From: Anthonomus grandis grandis
Lineage: Eukaryota; Arthropoda; Insecta; Coleoptera; Curculionidae
NCBI RefSeq assembly: GCF_022605725.1
Contig: NC_065560.1
Span: forward strand, 21,071,052 to 21,135,051
Direction: 5' to 3'
Length of the DNA stretch: 64,000 bases
Part shown: in pieces, positions 1-10,992 of the stretch
How positions within the stretch are numbered: the stretch's first letter is position 1
Layout of the letters: the number at the start of each line of letters is the position of its first letter
The notes under the pieces: generated by a model
The model's database searches: none
The model's input: only the letters and a program-made list of their open reading frames with translations
Told to the model about the DNA's origin: nothing
Program-made: the position numbers and the translations under genes

Positions 1-30
1 AGCTTCGGAAATTGCCGAGAGAGATGTTAC

Positions 31-78
31 ATCGGACATGTGTGATCGCAAACATTTTTGCGATCACATTCGTCCGAT
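31..78. repeat. Short nested foldback
   Basis: A perfect 12-bp inverted pair (41-52 and 57-68, loop of 4) lies inside an outer ATCGGAC/GTCCGAT pair (31-37 and 72-78). A similar outer pair with a degenerate interior recurs at 14548-14600, so this is a small repeat and not chance. It may belong to the end of the MULE next to it, but no matching MULE end is visible in the window. Confidence 0.6.
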
Positions 79-292
79 ATAATCATAGTGAGTGCAAAAA
101 GGAGAGTTGATTTTTAAATTTTTGGTGGTTATGATAAGTGCGATTTGCAATAAATAACAAAGATACAAACAGCATCTGAAAATTAATTTTTGATTCAACA
201 GTATTTGTTTAAATTGTATAAACTGTATTTGTTTAAATTCTTATTATTGCATATAAGTATCTATTTTACAAATATTAAAACAAGGCTTCATG

Positions 293-1457
293 CTATTTAA
301 TAATCTTATTATCACCTAAGGATACATTGCTTTCCACACATTTTGTGAGTGAATGTGGAGCTTTGATTTTTTTCTTAGTAAGACATCCTACAGGTCGTCC
401 TGCTTGAAGTTTTCTTCTTCCCGTGGCGTGAGCTTTCCTTCTTGAAACGAATGTTGGCTGGATTCCTATTTTTATTCCTTTTCGACACGTTTTGTTTGAT
501 ATAAGTCGTCGTGGTTTGACACTTTGCGATTTAAATATATTAAATAAGCCAGTCATCAGTGAAGAGCTGGAATTAATATTTTTTGAATAAGATTTAACAC
601 ATGACATAACGGCTGGAGTAAAACCAACTGGGTCATCTTTTAGGGCTGCTTTCACATCGTCATCAAATTTTTTGATAAAGGCATTCTTCCAAGTTTTTGT
701 TGCTGGAATTATTAAAATTTTGTCTATCAAAAGATACTGAAGAAGAAGATATGACGTTTGTATTTGTAACATTGTCGTCTACTTCAATCGAGATGTCATT
801 GTAGTGTTTTGAGTTTACTGCATTTTTACTTTCTGTTAGATGTAGTGGGTTTAATTTGAGTTATGACAATAACCCTTCAGGTGGTGGAGTTCCAGTTGCG
901 ATTTCGTAAAATATAGCTTTATTTTTTGATGTAAGGGTATTAGACACTTCTTCAATATTAAAAAGTTTTATAATAGATATCTGGTGCTTGCAGATTTTGC
1001 CATTTGTACCTATTGGACAAGTACAAATCCCAATATTCATGTCGACAAAATAGTTTATTTCTAAAGTTGTGCTACTTATTACTTTAAATTGTTTATCCCC
1101 CATTTCAGAAATGTTATCAGCAGAAATAGGTTTATTATTTAATAGCAACTTATCTAAGGTAATTTTCCTTACCTTGCCAAACAGAAGATCCAATATTCGT
1201 TGTTTGTAATATCCTTCAAACGCAGTTACGATATATCTGTTAATTGCGGTGAGTTATATGCCTTGTTTCGTTCTAATGGTATGTCTTTAAACAACCGGAA
1301 CATGACTTCTATCGAATTATTAGTATCAAATCCTCATGTCAGATAACTTTGTCTAAAAAATAAACACCAACATTCCATATTTTGATTTATTTTTTAGTTA
1401 ATATATTTTTTAAACTGAGCATATTTACACTCAGCATAAAATTTTTCAGTGTTATAT
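293..1457 (-). pseudogene. MULE transposase, C-terminal half (SWIM zinc finger and tail)
   Basis: This is the 3' half of a Mutator-like transposase. The piece at 861-1193 reads VDMNIGICTC then CKHQ, a CxC...CxH SWIM zinc finger as found after the DDE core of MULE transposases. The downstream piece at 293-772 is a basic tail with an AT-hook-like AGRPVG stretch. The half from 1457 down to 1194 reads on from the N-terminal half beyond the LINE: fusing the two sides of the 14-bp target duplication restores a continuous frame (RDLL to EYNTEKF). Several stops and frameshifts are present between 1390 and 1200, so the copy is dead. The family assignment rests on SWIM plus the DDE motifs of the other half. 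Confidence 0.8.
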
Positions 1458-1471
1458 TCCAACAAATCCCT

Positions 1472-4345
1472 ACCCAACCCAACCCAACAAATCAGTAACT
1501 CCTTTGAGAATAGCTGTCCCGTAAAACAGAAGGCTATCCGAAGGGACGTGCCTTGGTGGAACGAAGAACTCGGACGTTTGAAACGAGAGGTCAGGAAACT
1601 GTTTACCAAAGCAAAAATTACTGGAGACTGGGCGCACTACAAAACAGCCCTCACCGTGTACAACAAAGAACTTAGAAAATCAAAAAGGAAATCATGGAGG
1701 TAGTTCTGCGAGGGAATAGATGAATTAGCCCCAGCACAACGTCTGAAAAAAATCCTTTCAAAAAATCATTCGAACGGAATTGGTCTACTAAAAAATCCAA
1801 GCGGTGAATACTGTAATGATCAAAAAGAAAGCCTAGAGGTACTTCTTCAGACTCACTTCCCGGGATCGCAGATTATTGAAGATAACCAGAACCAGTCAAA
1901 CCTCCAAAACGAAGGGCTCCAAAACCCAAACGGGAGAAGTAAAAGGCTGGCAAGCAAAATCCTCACAACTAACAGAATCAAATGGGCAATCGAAAGCTTT
2001 AAGCCCTACAAATCTCCAGGCAAAGATGGAATTTTCCCAGCTCTGCTACAAAGAGGCTATAAGATACTAAAAGTACACCTACAAAAAATCTTTAAAGCCA
2101 GCCTCATTTTAGGACACGTACCACTAGCTTGGAGAGAGGCTAATGTAATATTCATACCAAAAACGGGGCGTCGTCCTGAAAACGAAGCAAAATCATATCG
2201 CCCGATTAGTCTAACCTCCTTTCTTCTAAAAACAATGGAGAAAGCAATCGACCAATACATAAGAAGCGTAACTCATTCTAGAACACCGCTCCACCCTAGA
2301 CAATTTGCCTACCAAGCAGGCAAATCTACAATAAGTGCACTGCACTTATTGTAAGAGAGACTTATTGTACCTCGTAAGAGACATAGAAAAGTCAAACGAC
2401 TGCAAAGAAATTGCTCTTACTGCATTCATTGACATAGAGGGAGCATTCGACAATACCTCACACCTGTCCATAACAAAAGCCTTGCAAGACTGGGGGGTGG
2501 AGGCCCCCATCGTAAAGTAGACAGGATCAATGCTCAAGCACCGCTCCATCACAGCAAAAATAAATGGAGCGACAGCAACAGTAACCACAGTAAAAGGATG
2601 TCCCCAAGGAGGGGTTCTGTCACCTCTACTGTGGACATTAGTAGTAAACAAAATTCTTAACATATTAAGTAGATCCGGATTCACAGTTCTAGGCTACGCA
2701 GATGACCTGGTAGTAATAGTTAGGGGCAAGCACGAAAGCGTAATATCGAATCGAATGCAAAGTGCCCTAAATACTATACAAAACTGGGGCGAAACTGAAG
2801 GATTATCTTTAAATCCTAGAAAAACAATTTTAGTGCCGTTTACCAGAAGAAGGAAGCTAGAACTCAGAGCACCTATATTAAACGGAACTCAGCTAACATT
2901 TTCTAACGAGGTGAAATACCTGGGGGTTACCTTGGACCACAAACTAACTTGAAACAATCATCTAGACAAGACCATTTCCAAAGCCATAGTGGCAATCTGG
3001 ACATGCCGCAAACTCGTTGGCAAGACATGGGGGCTAAAACCGAAAATGGTATACTGGATCTACCAAACAGTCATTAAGCCCATCATCACACGCTTCGCTG
3101 GTATGGTGGCCGAAGACCAAACAAACAACCGCACAGACCAAATTAAACAAAGTCCAAAGGCTGATATGTCTAGGAATAACCGGGGCAATGTCTACTTGTC
3201 CTACCACAGCCTTAGAGACACTGCTAAACATGCCTCCACTTCACATAAGCGTGAAAAAAGCGGCAATTAACAGTGCTCACAGGCTTTTCCAAACCGGCAA
3301 ATTCAAGCCTGGGGATTTAAGTGGTCACCTGCGCATCCTCGAAGAAATTAAACTGGAAAATGCCAGCAAACCACGTGGCCACGTAACGGCCATGCTGGAT
3401 CTAGAAATTCCATTCGAAGTGATCATAGATGCTCGCCAATCATGGGAGAAAAAAGAAGTACCAAAAGCCGACAATGCATCGCTATGGTACACAGACGGTT
3501 CCAAACTAACAGAAGGAGCAGGAATGGGCGTGTCAGGCCCTAACATTAAGATCTCAAAGTCACTGGGCAAATACCCTAACATCTTTCAAGCTGAAGTGCT
3601 TGCCATAGACATATGTGCAGAAGAGTGCATCAACCAAGAAAGCCCTGAAAGCTTTTAAATGTGATTCAAAGCTAGTCTGGGAGTGCAAACAAACCCTAAA
3701 GCGCCTTACAACAAAGAATCAAATAACACTAATGTGGCTACCTGGCCACCGGGGTATAGAGGGGAACGAAGAAGCCGATCGCCTTGCAAAAAAAGGGGCT
3801 CAAACACCATACTATGGTCCAGAGCCATACTGTGGTTTAATGAAGACCCACATCACCGAAGACCTAAACAGGTGGGAAAAAGAACAATTGCTGTCGCACT
3901 GGAGCAGAGCACCAGGACTAAGACAGGCAAAAAAGTTTATAACCACTTCTAGAAAAAGAGCTGAACAGCTCTTAGACATGAACAGATCAGACATCAGAAC
4001 AGCAGTCGGACTCCTAACCGGTCATTGCCCAGTGAAATATCACCTAAAGGCAATAGGTATAACAGAGGACGACCAATGTAGATTCTGCAGCAATGCCACA
4101 GAAACAGCAGAACACCTGCTCTGTGAATGCCCGACCCAACTCTGCAAGAGGCTCAAGTACCTGGAAGAGGTACAACCAACACCTCAAGAAGTGGGACAAC
4201 TACCTCCCAAAAATATAGCTTTGTACGGCAGAAGTCTAAGACTTTTTGAGACAAACTAAGACAAGTAGAGTTATGCACAAAATATCTCACAGGTAGCAGT
4301 GCTGAGCGGCGGATCAGCCGAAACGACTCCCTTCTCAATCTACAA
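1472..4345 (+). mobile_element. 5'-truncated I/R1-type LINE inserted in the MULE
   Basis: The insert is bounded by the 14-bp direct repeat TCCAACAAATCCCT at 1458-1471 and 4346-4359, the target-site duplication of target-primed reverse transcription. It lacks the endonuclease domain and starts in the linker before reverse transcriptase, so it is 5'-truncated. There is no poly(A) tail at the 3' end, as in some R1/I-group elements. It sits in antisense to the MULE coding sequence. Confidence 0.88.
1500..4259 (+). pseudogene. LINE ORF2: reverse transcriptase, RNase H, C-terminal zinc motif
   Basis: In order: the pre-RT linker (1500-1900), RT with GCPQGGVLSPLLW near 2600 and the catalytic YADD box near 2695, a KYLGVTLD block near 2920, then RNase H. 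RNase H starts with WYTDGSK near 3485, continues with FQAE and DSKLVW, and carries GHRGIEGNEEAD near 3745. A CRFC...HLLCEC zinc motif lies near 4080. That order (RT, RNase H, CCHC-like tail) points to the I/R1 group. Stops follow KSWR at 1701, PIVK at 2518 and DHKLT at 2950, and frames change near 3100-3270 and 3640. It cannot make a full protein. Confidence 0.85.
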
Positions 4346-5430
4346 TCCAACAAATCCCTTGTTTTAGATACTAGAATGCTCCTAAATAGCTGGTAATGTT
4401 GCTGTCTATCTTCCTTATTTATATTATTCTTGGAGATGTTCAGCCATTTCCAGACAGCTTTCAGCACATGAAATGTACATAAGGGAACTGGGCCAGTATC
4501 TCTCGAGTACCTTCCGTTCTACCAAGTCATCGTCAGTCACGATTACTTTTGGATTAATTTTACTTGGAAAAATTTCTAATAAATTTTTAACTGCTGCATC
4601 AAATATTTATTCTTTTTGTGATGTTGAAATTACACACCCAACAGGTATACCCCCAGCCGCCGATTGAGTTGCAAAGAAATACAATTTGTGGTTTTGCACG
4701 TCACAGTTACTAGTGGCGTCTACGAAAAGAATTTCTAAAGAATGCATCAACAAGCTTGATGCTCTTTTCATAATCGGGATGCATAATAATACAGCGTAGG
4801 GTTCTTCAATATGTGCTATTTTAAATAATACGTCTTTACTATTCATTAAATTTTCCTCTAGTTTTAAAAACATCTGACCTGATCGTTCTCCATAACTGTT
4901 TTTAAAATGTGACTTCCATAAATTTGAAAAATCGGTTTTATTTGGGAAGTAGAGTCGATCGGATGATATGCTGTCGTATCGATCCCCAAGTTCTTCCATT
5001 TTTGTTAAAGAAAAACTATGATATGCCGAAGCAACTGTATGGCCCTTTTGAAAGTATTCAATTATTTCTTGTTTCACTTCAACACTTAGTGGTCGCTTGG
5101 TTAAAGCAGCGGCGCTGTTGATAGTGTGGTTGTGTTTGATTCTTGTATGTTATTATCAAGGGCCATTCACTAGCTAGATCATCTGGTATTTGGGCCCTTG
5201 ATTTATTCTTAGGCACATGAGCTATAGTAATTATCATCTCAGCTGGACAATCAACGGTTCTAGAGGAATGTTTTTTAGTTCTGGGAGTTTTAAGATTGTC
5301 AATTATGGTTTTAAAATGGCAATGATAAATTCGTTTAAATAAAGGTTTCCGTGCTTTTTGTGGTAAGTTGCGGATAGTTCTGGTAATAGCCCATGTTACT
5401 TTTGTATATTCCATCAGATCTTTGACCCAT
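4346..5430 (-). pseudogene. MULE transposase, N-terminal half with DDE core
   Basis: On the minus strand from 5414: a basic N-terminal segment with spaced Cys/His residues (5079-5414), then a continuous piece (4607-5077) ending in EILFVDATSNCD. The first catalytic Asp is in VDAT. A frame change leads to KVIVTDDDLVER (second Asp, near 4520) and CTFHVLKAVWKWL near 4460, the CxFH block typical of MULE transposases. The reading is then cut by the LINE and resumes at 1457. It is closely similar in motif order to the plus-strand MULE at the right end of the window. It is broken by at least two frameshifts. Confidence 0.82.
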
Positions 5431-5750
5431 TTCTGATTATAATAAAACTATGAAAAAATAATAACAATAATTATCTCGAACATCTCCGGACATTATCCCA
5501 TGTTTTAAATTTATTTTTTACAAATTATTCAGTATTTAACCCACTCTGTATCTCCTATTGTTATCGAGATATAACTTAAAAGGCATCGAAATTATTAGGA
5601 GCTGTATAAATTTTATATAAAAATAAAACTTTTTCCCCGATTGATACTAAATGTTAGTGGTATAAGTTATTGTCATACATTGAGTCATACATTCATTGCT
5701 TAAGCAACAAATTAGTTCATTTACTGCTGCCTAGACATTAAATGTGTGTA
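5431..5750. other. AT-rich spacer, no gene seen
   Basis: No open frame or repeat recognised. It separates the MULE start from the TA-flanked inverted repeat. Confidence 0.5.
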
Positions 5751-5938
5751 CAGGGTTATTCACTATAAATAGACATTCCCTTATCTTTTTTTGACAAATC
5801 GGGGAAAATATTTATTATAAAAGTTGTAGGAAATAATACATAGTTTTTACAGTATGTATTTTCTTTTATACAGGGTGTCCCAAAAAATCGTGACATGATT
5901 CGTCGTGGAAAAAGACGATTTCCACTTTCCTCTCTTAG

Positions 5939-6037
5939 TCTATTCTGTGATGCTAATTTGCCATTCGACCGGAATTAGACTTCCGATAGAAGTGGATAAT
6001 AGCATGACAGAACCAGAAATTAGCATCAGAGAATAGA
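5939..6037. repeat. 99-bp foldback
   Basis: Arms of 21 bp (5939-5959 and 6017-6037) are inverted with one mismatch, starting TCTATTCTGTGATGC. No target duplication is clear. Confidence 0.55.
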
Positions 6038-6328
6038 TAAATAAAAAGTAAGTTAGAAAAACAGAAACCGTTTTTCTCTAGGACACACCATTTGGATTTT
6101 ACAGCATTTCAAATTAAAAAAAAAATCAATTTTCAAATGCCTAGATCTCCAAAGCAAATGAAAAACAGGACATAGTAGTAGGGTTGCCAGATTTTAAAAA
6201 TTGAAAAGCGGGAGGTGGCTATAGAAAATAGAGTCGCGGCAATTTTTTTGAGGTTGCTCCGAAAATTTTCCTTCTTAGGCTTAGACTCCACCTATCACAG
6301 ATACCTAGTATGTGGTATTTTATTGGTA

Positions 6329-8003
6329 TTATTCCTCCCCTGTACCGCAATTCGGACAGAGTGGGCTTTCTCTTATACCAAGAAGGTGTAGATGCCTGTT
6401 TAGACTGTGGTGCCCGGTCAGGATTCCCACCAAGTCTTTGATACTTTGTCGGGCCTTTGTTAGCAGTCGCCTTGCGTTAGAGCCATCATGGTCTGGTATC
6501 ATTTCCTTGGCCTGTCTACATCCTTCTGTCCTTCTCCAATTCTTTCTTGTTTTTTCCCAGGCCCAATTATAAGGTGTTTAATAGAGTTACGAAGGGGTTA
6601 ACGGAACCTTGTGTTGCCAGTTCGTCGGCCCGCTAATTGCCCTCAACACCTTGGTGTCCTGGGACCCACCTCAGTCTTACTTCCTTGTGTGCTGCAAGCC
6701 TTTCCAATGCGTCTATGCATTCCTGGACTAGCGCTGAGCTGGCCCTGGGTTTCTGAATCGCCTTGAGGGCAGCTTGACTATCGGAGTCAAGGAGATACAA
6801 ATCCCCCCGTTACCTTCCAATGCCTCTCGTTTGTTCGCTATTTCGAGTATACCAAACATCTCCGCTTGGAAAACTGTGGTGTGTTTCCCTAACGGGAAGG
6901 ATTCCCCTATGTTCGTTTCCATCCTGTACACTCCGGCTGAATTGGTGCTTTTCATCCATGATCCATCCGTGTGCCAGGCCTGGAAACCACTTGGCTCTTT
7001 AACTTGGTTCGCCGACCATTCTTCCCTTGTCGGGATTTCGACTTGAAACCCCTTCTTTAACCTTAGTTTGCCACTTTCTGTAGTGCATCTGGATGTCAGA
7101 ATTGGTATGTTCTTATACATCCTGAGAGCAATCGTCATATGGCCTTGTCCTAAGTGTACATTGCGCCACCCTCCGCTATCTCTCATCCTCTTATGGTAGC
7201 CCAAGAAGAATAGTGGTGCCGCAGGTGTTGTTCTCATAGCTCCAGTAATTCCCAAGCTGGCAGGTCTGGTCAGCTTTTGCGCGTTGGTGACCTTCAATAC
7301 GGCTGGCCACCATACCACGAATCCGTACGAGATCCTTGGTCGTATGACTGCGGTATAAAGCCACTGGAGAACATGGGGTTTAAGACCATATTTGTACCTA
7401 TTGTTCGCCATAATTGCCACAAGGGCCGTTCCCTTATTTGCTGCCTGCTCTACGTGAGTTTTAAAAGTGAGCTTGCTGTCTAAAATGACTCCCAAGTATT
7501 TGACCTGTTGCCTCAAAGTTAGGCGAGTCTGATACATAATGGTAGGTTTAAAGCCTGTCAAATTCTGCCTCTTAGTAAAGAGAATGAGCTCGGTCTTTTC
7601 AGGGTTGACCAATAGCCCTGTCCCGACACCACTGTTCCACTTGTTGTTTCCTTGTTCTCTATTGCTTTTTCAGCTTTACTCACTAGAGAGTGAAGTGCCG
7701 TTTCCGTCGACTTCCCTTTCATCTAGGCATGCTGATTCCTATGTAGTGGCGATTCTATTAGAATCTTCTCTGTTATATACCTGTCTATAAGCCTTTCTAT
7801 AGTCTTTAGTAAAAATGAATTCAGGCTTATTATTGCCCTAAAGGACTTTGGTTGACGGTATTCTTTCTTACCCGGTTTTGGGATAAAGACCACATTTGCC
7901 GCCCTCCATGTTAGTGGAACATACCCCATTGCAATGATGGCCTCAAAAACTCTCATTAAGTAAGGCAGTGCGGTTTCGAGGCCGCGAGGTGGCGACGCGC
8001 TTT
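6329..8003 (-). pseudogene. I/R1-type LINE ORF2 fragment (RT, RNase H)
   Basis: Reading from 8003: RT N-terminus with GYVPLTWRAANVVFIPKPGK near 7890, then a gap in which the YADD core is lost (about 7610-7720). Next come KYLGVILDSKLTF near 7490 and RNase H with WHTDGS near 6960 and VFQAEMFG near 6870, and a C-terminal CPNC zinc half-motif just before the stop at 6329. It is related in layout to the LINE at 1472-4345 but clearly a different family. The 5' end is truncated near 8003, and I could not find a clean target duplication. It has an internal deletion and frameshifts. Confidence 0.8.
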
Positions 8004-8339
8004 ACTTATGCCACATTTTAACATAAAAAGCACGAAAATGTAGTAATAAAGCATAACTTTAAAAAACTTCAAATAAAGGTAATTTATCTTGAAACTTTTA
8101 AAGAAATCTTGACCAATTTTTCGAAGACAAACAAAACGACTAAGTAGAAACAAATCAAAATGTTGAAAAATATTTTTAAAACATTAATCTAAACAAAAAA
8201 AATATATTACATAGAAAATCACATTACAACACATTAACCAAAACCGTCTTTTTAAAAAGTGGGACATATAAAAACTAATAACATTTATGTCTTTAATGTA
8301 ATAGCAAAAATAAAATATCACAAAACTTTATTATTATTT

Positions 8340-8640
8340 TTAGCTAGATTTAACCTTTTTTATGATATTTTCACCATTTTTTTTAAGTTTGACTATTAAT
8401 TCCGCTTCTAATGTTTTATGTCCAGTCTGTTTCTCTCTTTTCTCCATTTCAAATCCATTAAATTAAAAATTCAATATATATTAAATATATTTTCAAAATA
8501 TATTTACTTTAGTTTATCAAAAATGTTTACCATTTCTCCAAGTAGTTTATAATTCCCTCCAAAAATGCATCTGCTTCTCGTTTAAACATGGCAACTTTAG
8601 TGTTATCATCGTACTTTTTTATTCCATAGAGGATCCATAA
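8340..8640 (-). other. Two short unassigned coding-like segments
   Basis: One frame (about 8535-8640) reads YGIKKYDDNTKVAMFKREAD and ends at a GTAAAC that could be a splice donor. A second (8340-8447) starts MEKREKQTGHKTLEAEL and ends in a stop. Both are Lys/Glu-rich. They could be exons of the hAT-like element's own gene or of an older insert. No family is recognised. Confidence 0.25.
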
Positions 8641-8760
8641 AATTGTTGTTCCTTAATGAGCCTCTAAAATCCCATACGTAGATTGGCCGCCAAAAAATTA
8701 AAATCCCGAAGCGAATGACGCATGCGCTGTTTTGTTTTAGTTTGTATTATACTACAACTC

Positions 8761-10005
8761 AACCAAATCCAAGTGGCCGATGAGATACGCAGACGAAAGG
8801 GTCAGTGTGCAACAGGAACAAAAAACCATTAACTTAATACAACATTGTAAATTCCCATGTTTTTATTGAATTTACGCTCGGAATTTATAAGCCGTGAAAT
8901 TTACGAATTTGTCTAACTTTTAACAATATTTTAAAATAAATGTAGTATCTTTCTATAGTAACTAAAATTCAACACATATTTATATAAAGATTACAAATAG
9001 GGGAAGTCTTTATCTCCAAGAATAATGCATATAGGTCACTTAGGTAAATGTATTATGGATATGGATGAATATGGACTTCTATTCAACTACATATTTATAT
9101 ATTACAACGATTTTTTTTACAAAAATGTGTAAAATTTAAGTCAAATAATGGACAATAAAACCCAAAATAATATTTACAAATATTATATATTTTTTAAATG
9201 TCAAATTTACAAGTTAAGATTGGATTTGTCTTCTTTGACGGTTAAGTTTTGTAGACCATTATCTTCCACATGTAATTTTTCTATTCCATAAAAGTCACTA
9301 TGTTGTTCAAAATCTGTATCACTTCAGAAAATGTTACAGATTTTGAGCAAAATAGTGTACGTCTTAAAGTTTACGTTTATGTTTACCAAACATCCCTTTA
9401 ATTCAGCCCAAACTAGCTCAACTAGGTTTAGCTCTGAATGATATAGTAAAGCTTTATTATATTATAATAATTATGGCTTTAACATAGATTCATCATATGC
9501 ATATCTTCTAAGCAGTAACCATTCTTGCATTTTGGCTTTCCTTGACAAAGTCGATGCATTTTATAGTGGTTTAATGTGGTATGGGGGGCTATCAATTATA
9601 ACGAGAGTTCTTGGTTTTAAATTTAAAATCAGATTTTATGACCCACTTTTTATAGTAGTTAGTGATATTCGCGAGTTGCGGTATTTGATTTTTAATTTAC
9701 ACATGTGTTAAGAGGAATATTGACTTCTGCATTGACTTGAAAATTTAATAAATCGCTAATTATTTTTCAATTTTGATAGAATAATGATTAATTTTTTATT
9801 TTACTTATAAAAGACATTTTAAAATTAATAAGTTTCGAAAATGCACAAAAAACACCTGGCCCTATTATTTAATTGATCTCGATTATACCACTCGGCTATA
9901 ATACTGCGATGTAAACTAACAGGAACTCTTTAAAAGAGCTACGGTCTTCATCAAAGGGTTTTTGCCACTGCGCATCTAAATTTCATCGGCCACTTGGATA
10001 TAGTT
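8761..10005 (-). mobile_element. DD82E-like (IS630/Tc1/mariner) relic
   Basis: Inverted 26-bp arms containing CCAAGTGGCCGATGA-like sequence lie at 8761-8786 and 9980-10005. Between them, near 9240-9600 on minus, decayed sequence still reads SELNLVELVWAELKG. This matches the ELNPIELIWAQVKG block of the intact DD82E transposase at 15651-17003, with the third catalytic Glu. Many stops are present. Confidence 0.5.
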
Positions 10006-10354
10006 AAGTAGTAACTGCACCCACTTGTGACAATTGTGAATTGCGAAATTAACCCGTCAAAGAGTGCTGGTGTGTCACCTATTTACCGAGGCAGCGTTGC
10101 CGGATTGATTATAAAGTATGTAATAATAAAATAAAATCATGGTAAACATTAAAATAGGTGACCTAATTTTAAAAAGAAGATGCATTTTTTGCGTACCGAA
10201 AAGCGGGAGGTTTGTTTCAGGTCGCGGAAGTCGGGAGGTTAAGTAAAAAAGCGGGAACCCTCCCGCCTAAATCGGGAGGGTTGGCAACCCTACATAGTAA
10301 TGATAAAAAAAGTAGTTGAATTAAACAGGGAATACAAAAATGTAATAATTAATA

Positions 10355-10417
10355 TACAGGGTGTTCCACTTTGAAAATATGAAAATATGCCATCACGGTC
10401 TTTTGGAACACCCTGTA
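10355..10417. repeat. 63-bp TA-ended mini-foldback
   Basis: TACAGGGTGTTCCA at the left is exactly inverted at the right end. It looks like two mariner-type termini brought together by internal deletion. Confidence 0.55.
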
Positions 10418-10992
10418 AAAGAAACTACGTATGTACATGCAAAAAAACCACGTATTATTTCCTACAGGTTTTATATTGAATTTTTTTTCCGAAATTGTCA
10501 AATAAAAAATAAGATAAGAGGGATGTCCATTTATAGTGAATAACCCTGTACCTACATATAACATCAAATTATATTTTAGTGACACATTTAGTACCATTTG
10601 GCAAAAAATGTTATTTTGAAGTTTCAGACTTATAAGAAAAATATTATTCATTTATTCTTTCATTATAAGATACCTCAATACTTACCAATACTTGAAGAAT
10701 CATAATTTAATTATTTATCATCTCACACGTAAAAAAACACTTTTAATGCCTTAGCCTCTACTTCGGTCTTCGTTTCACCGCGGCATTGAATTCGTGATTT
10801 TTTTGCCTTGTTCAACAAATTAATTTCACATTGCCCACAAAATTCTTGCGTTTTCTTTCAAACGTCAGTGCCAACACCTTAAATCCACGTAATACTAACG
10901 ACATTCCCACTAAAAGCCTATTGGATATATTTTTGTTTTATTTTGTTTTTAACTAGTTTTGCATCTCGACCACTGATCCAATAGTACGAGAC

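Larger units (their letters stand above)
6179..10292. mobile_element. hAT-like element, 4.1 kb, no intact transposase
   Basis: Ends are TAGGGTTGCCAG on the left and its reverse complement with one change on the right (TTGGCAACCCTA). An 8-bp duplication, CATAGTAG (6171-6178) and CATAGTAA (10293-10300), flanks them. An 8-bp duplication with a TAGGGTTGCCA-type end fits hAT. Both ends carry short GCGGGAGG repeats (near 6213, and 10203-10280). I see no hAT dimerisation domain or DDE core inside; instead it holds a LINE, a DD82E-like relic and a small unassigned frame. It is probably a non-autonomous element enlarged by insertions. Confidence 0.7.
5751..10548. mobile_element. TA-flanked unit with about 155-bp inverted arms
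   Basis: The left arm (5751-5905) starts CAGGGTTATTCACTATAAAT and the reverse complement of the right arm (10394-10548) starts the same. The likeness runs through TTATCTT, a GGAAATAATAC block, and a CAGGGTG box near 5873. TA dinucleotides flank both ends (5749-5750, 10549-10550), the mariner-type target. Everything between, including the hAT-like element, may be a later insertion into a small MITE, or these may be two inverted copies of one repeat. Confidence 0.55.

Noticed and set aside
7956..8153. Minus-strand frame ending in ASKPHCLT
   Set aside because: It crosses the LINE 5' junction in the wrong frame; the real LINE frame there reads RGLETALPYLMRVFEA.
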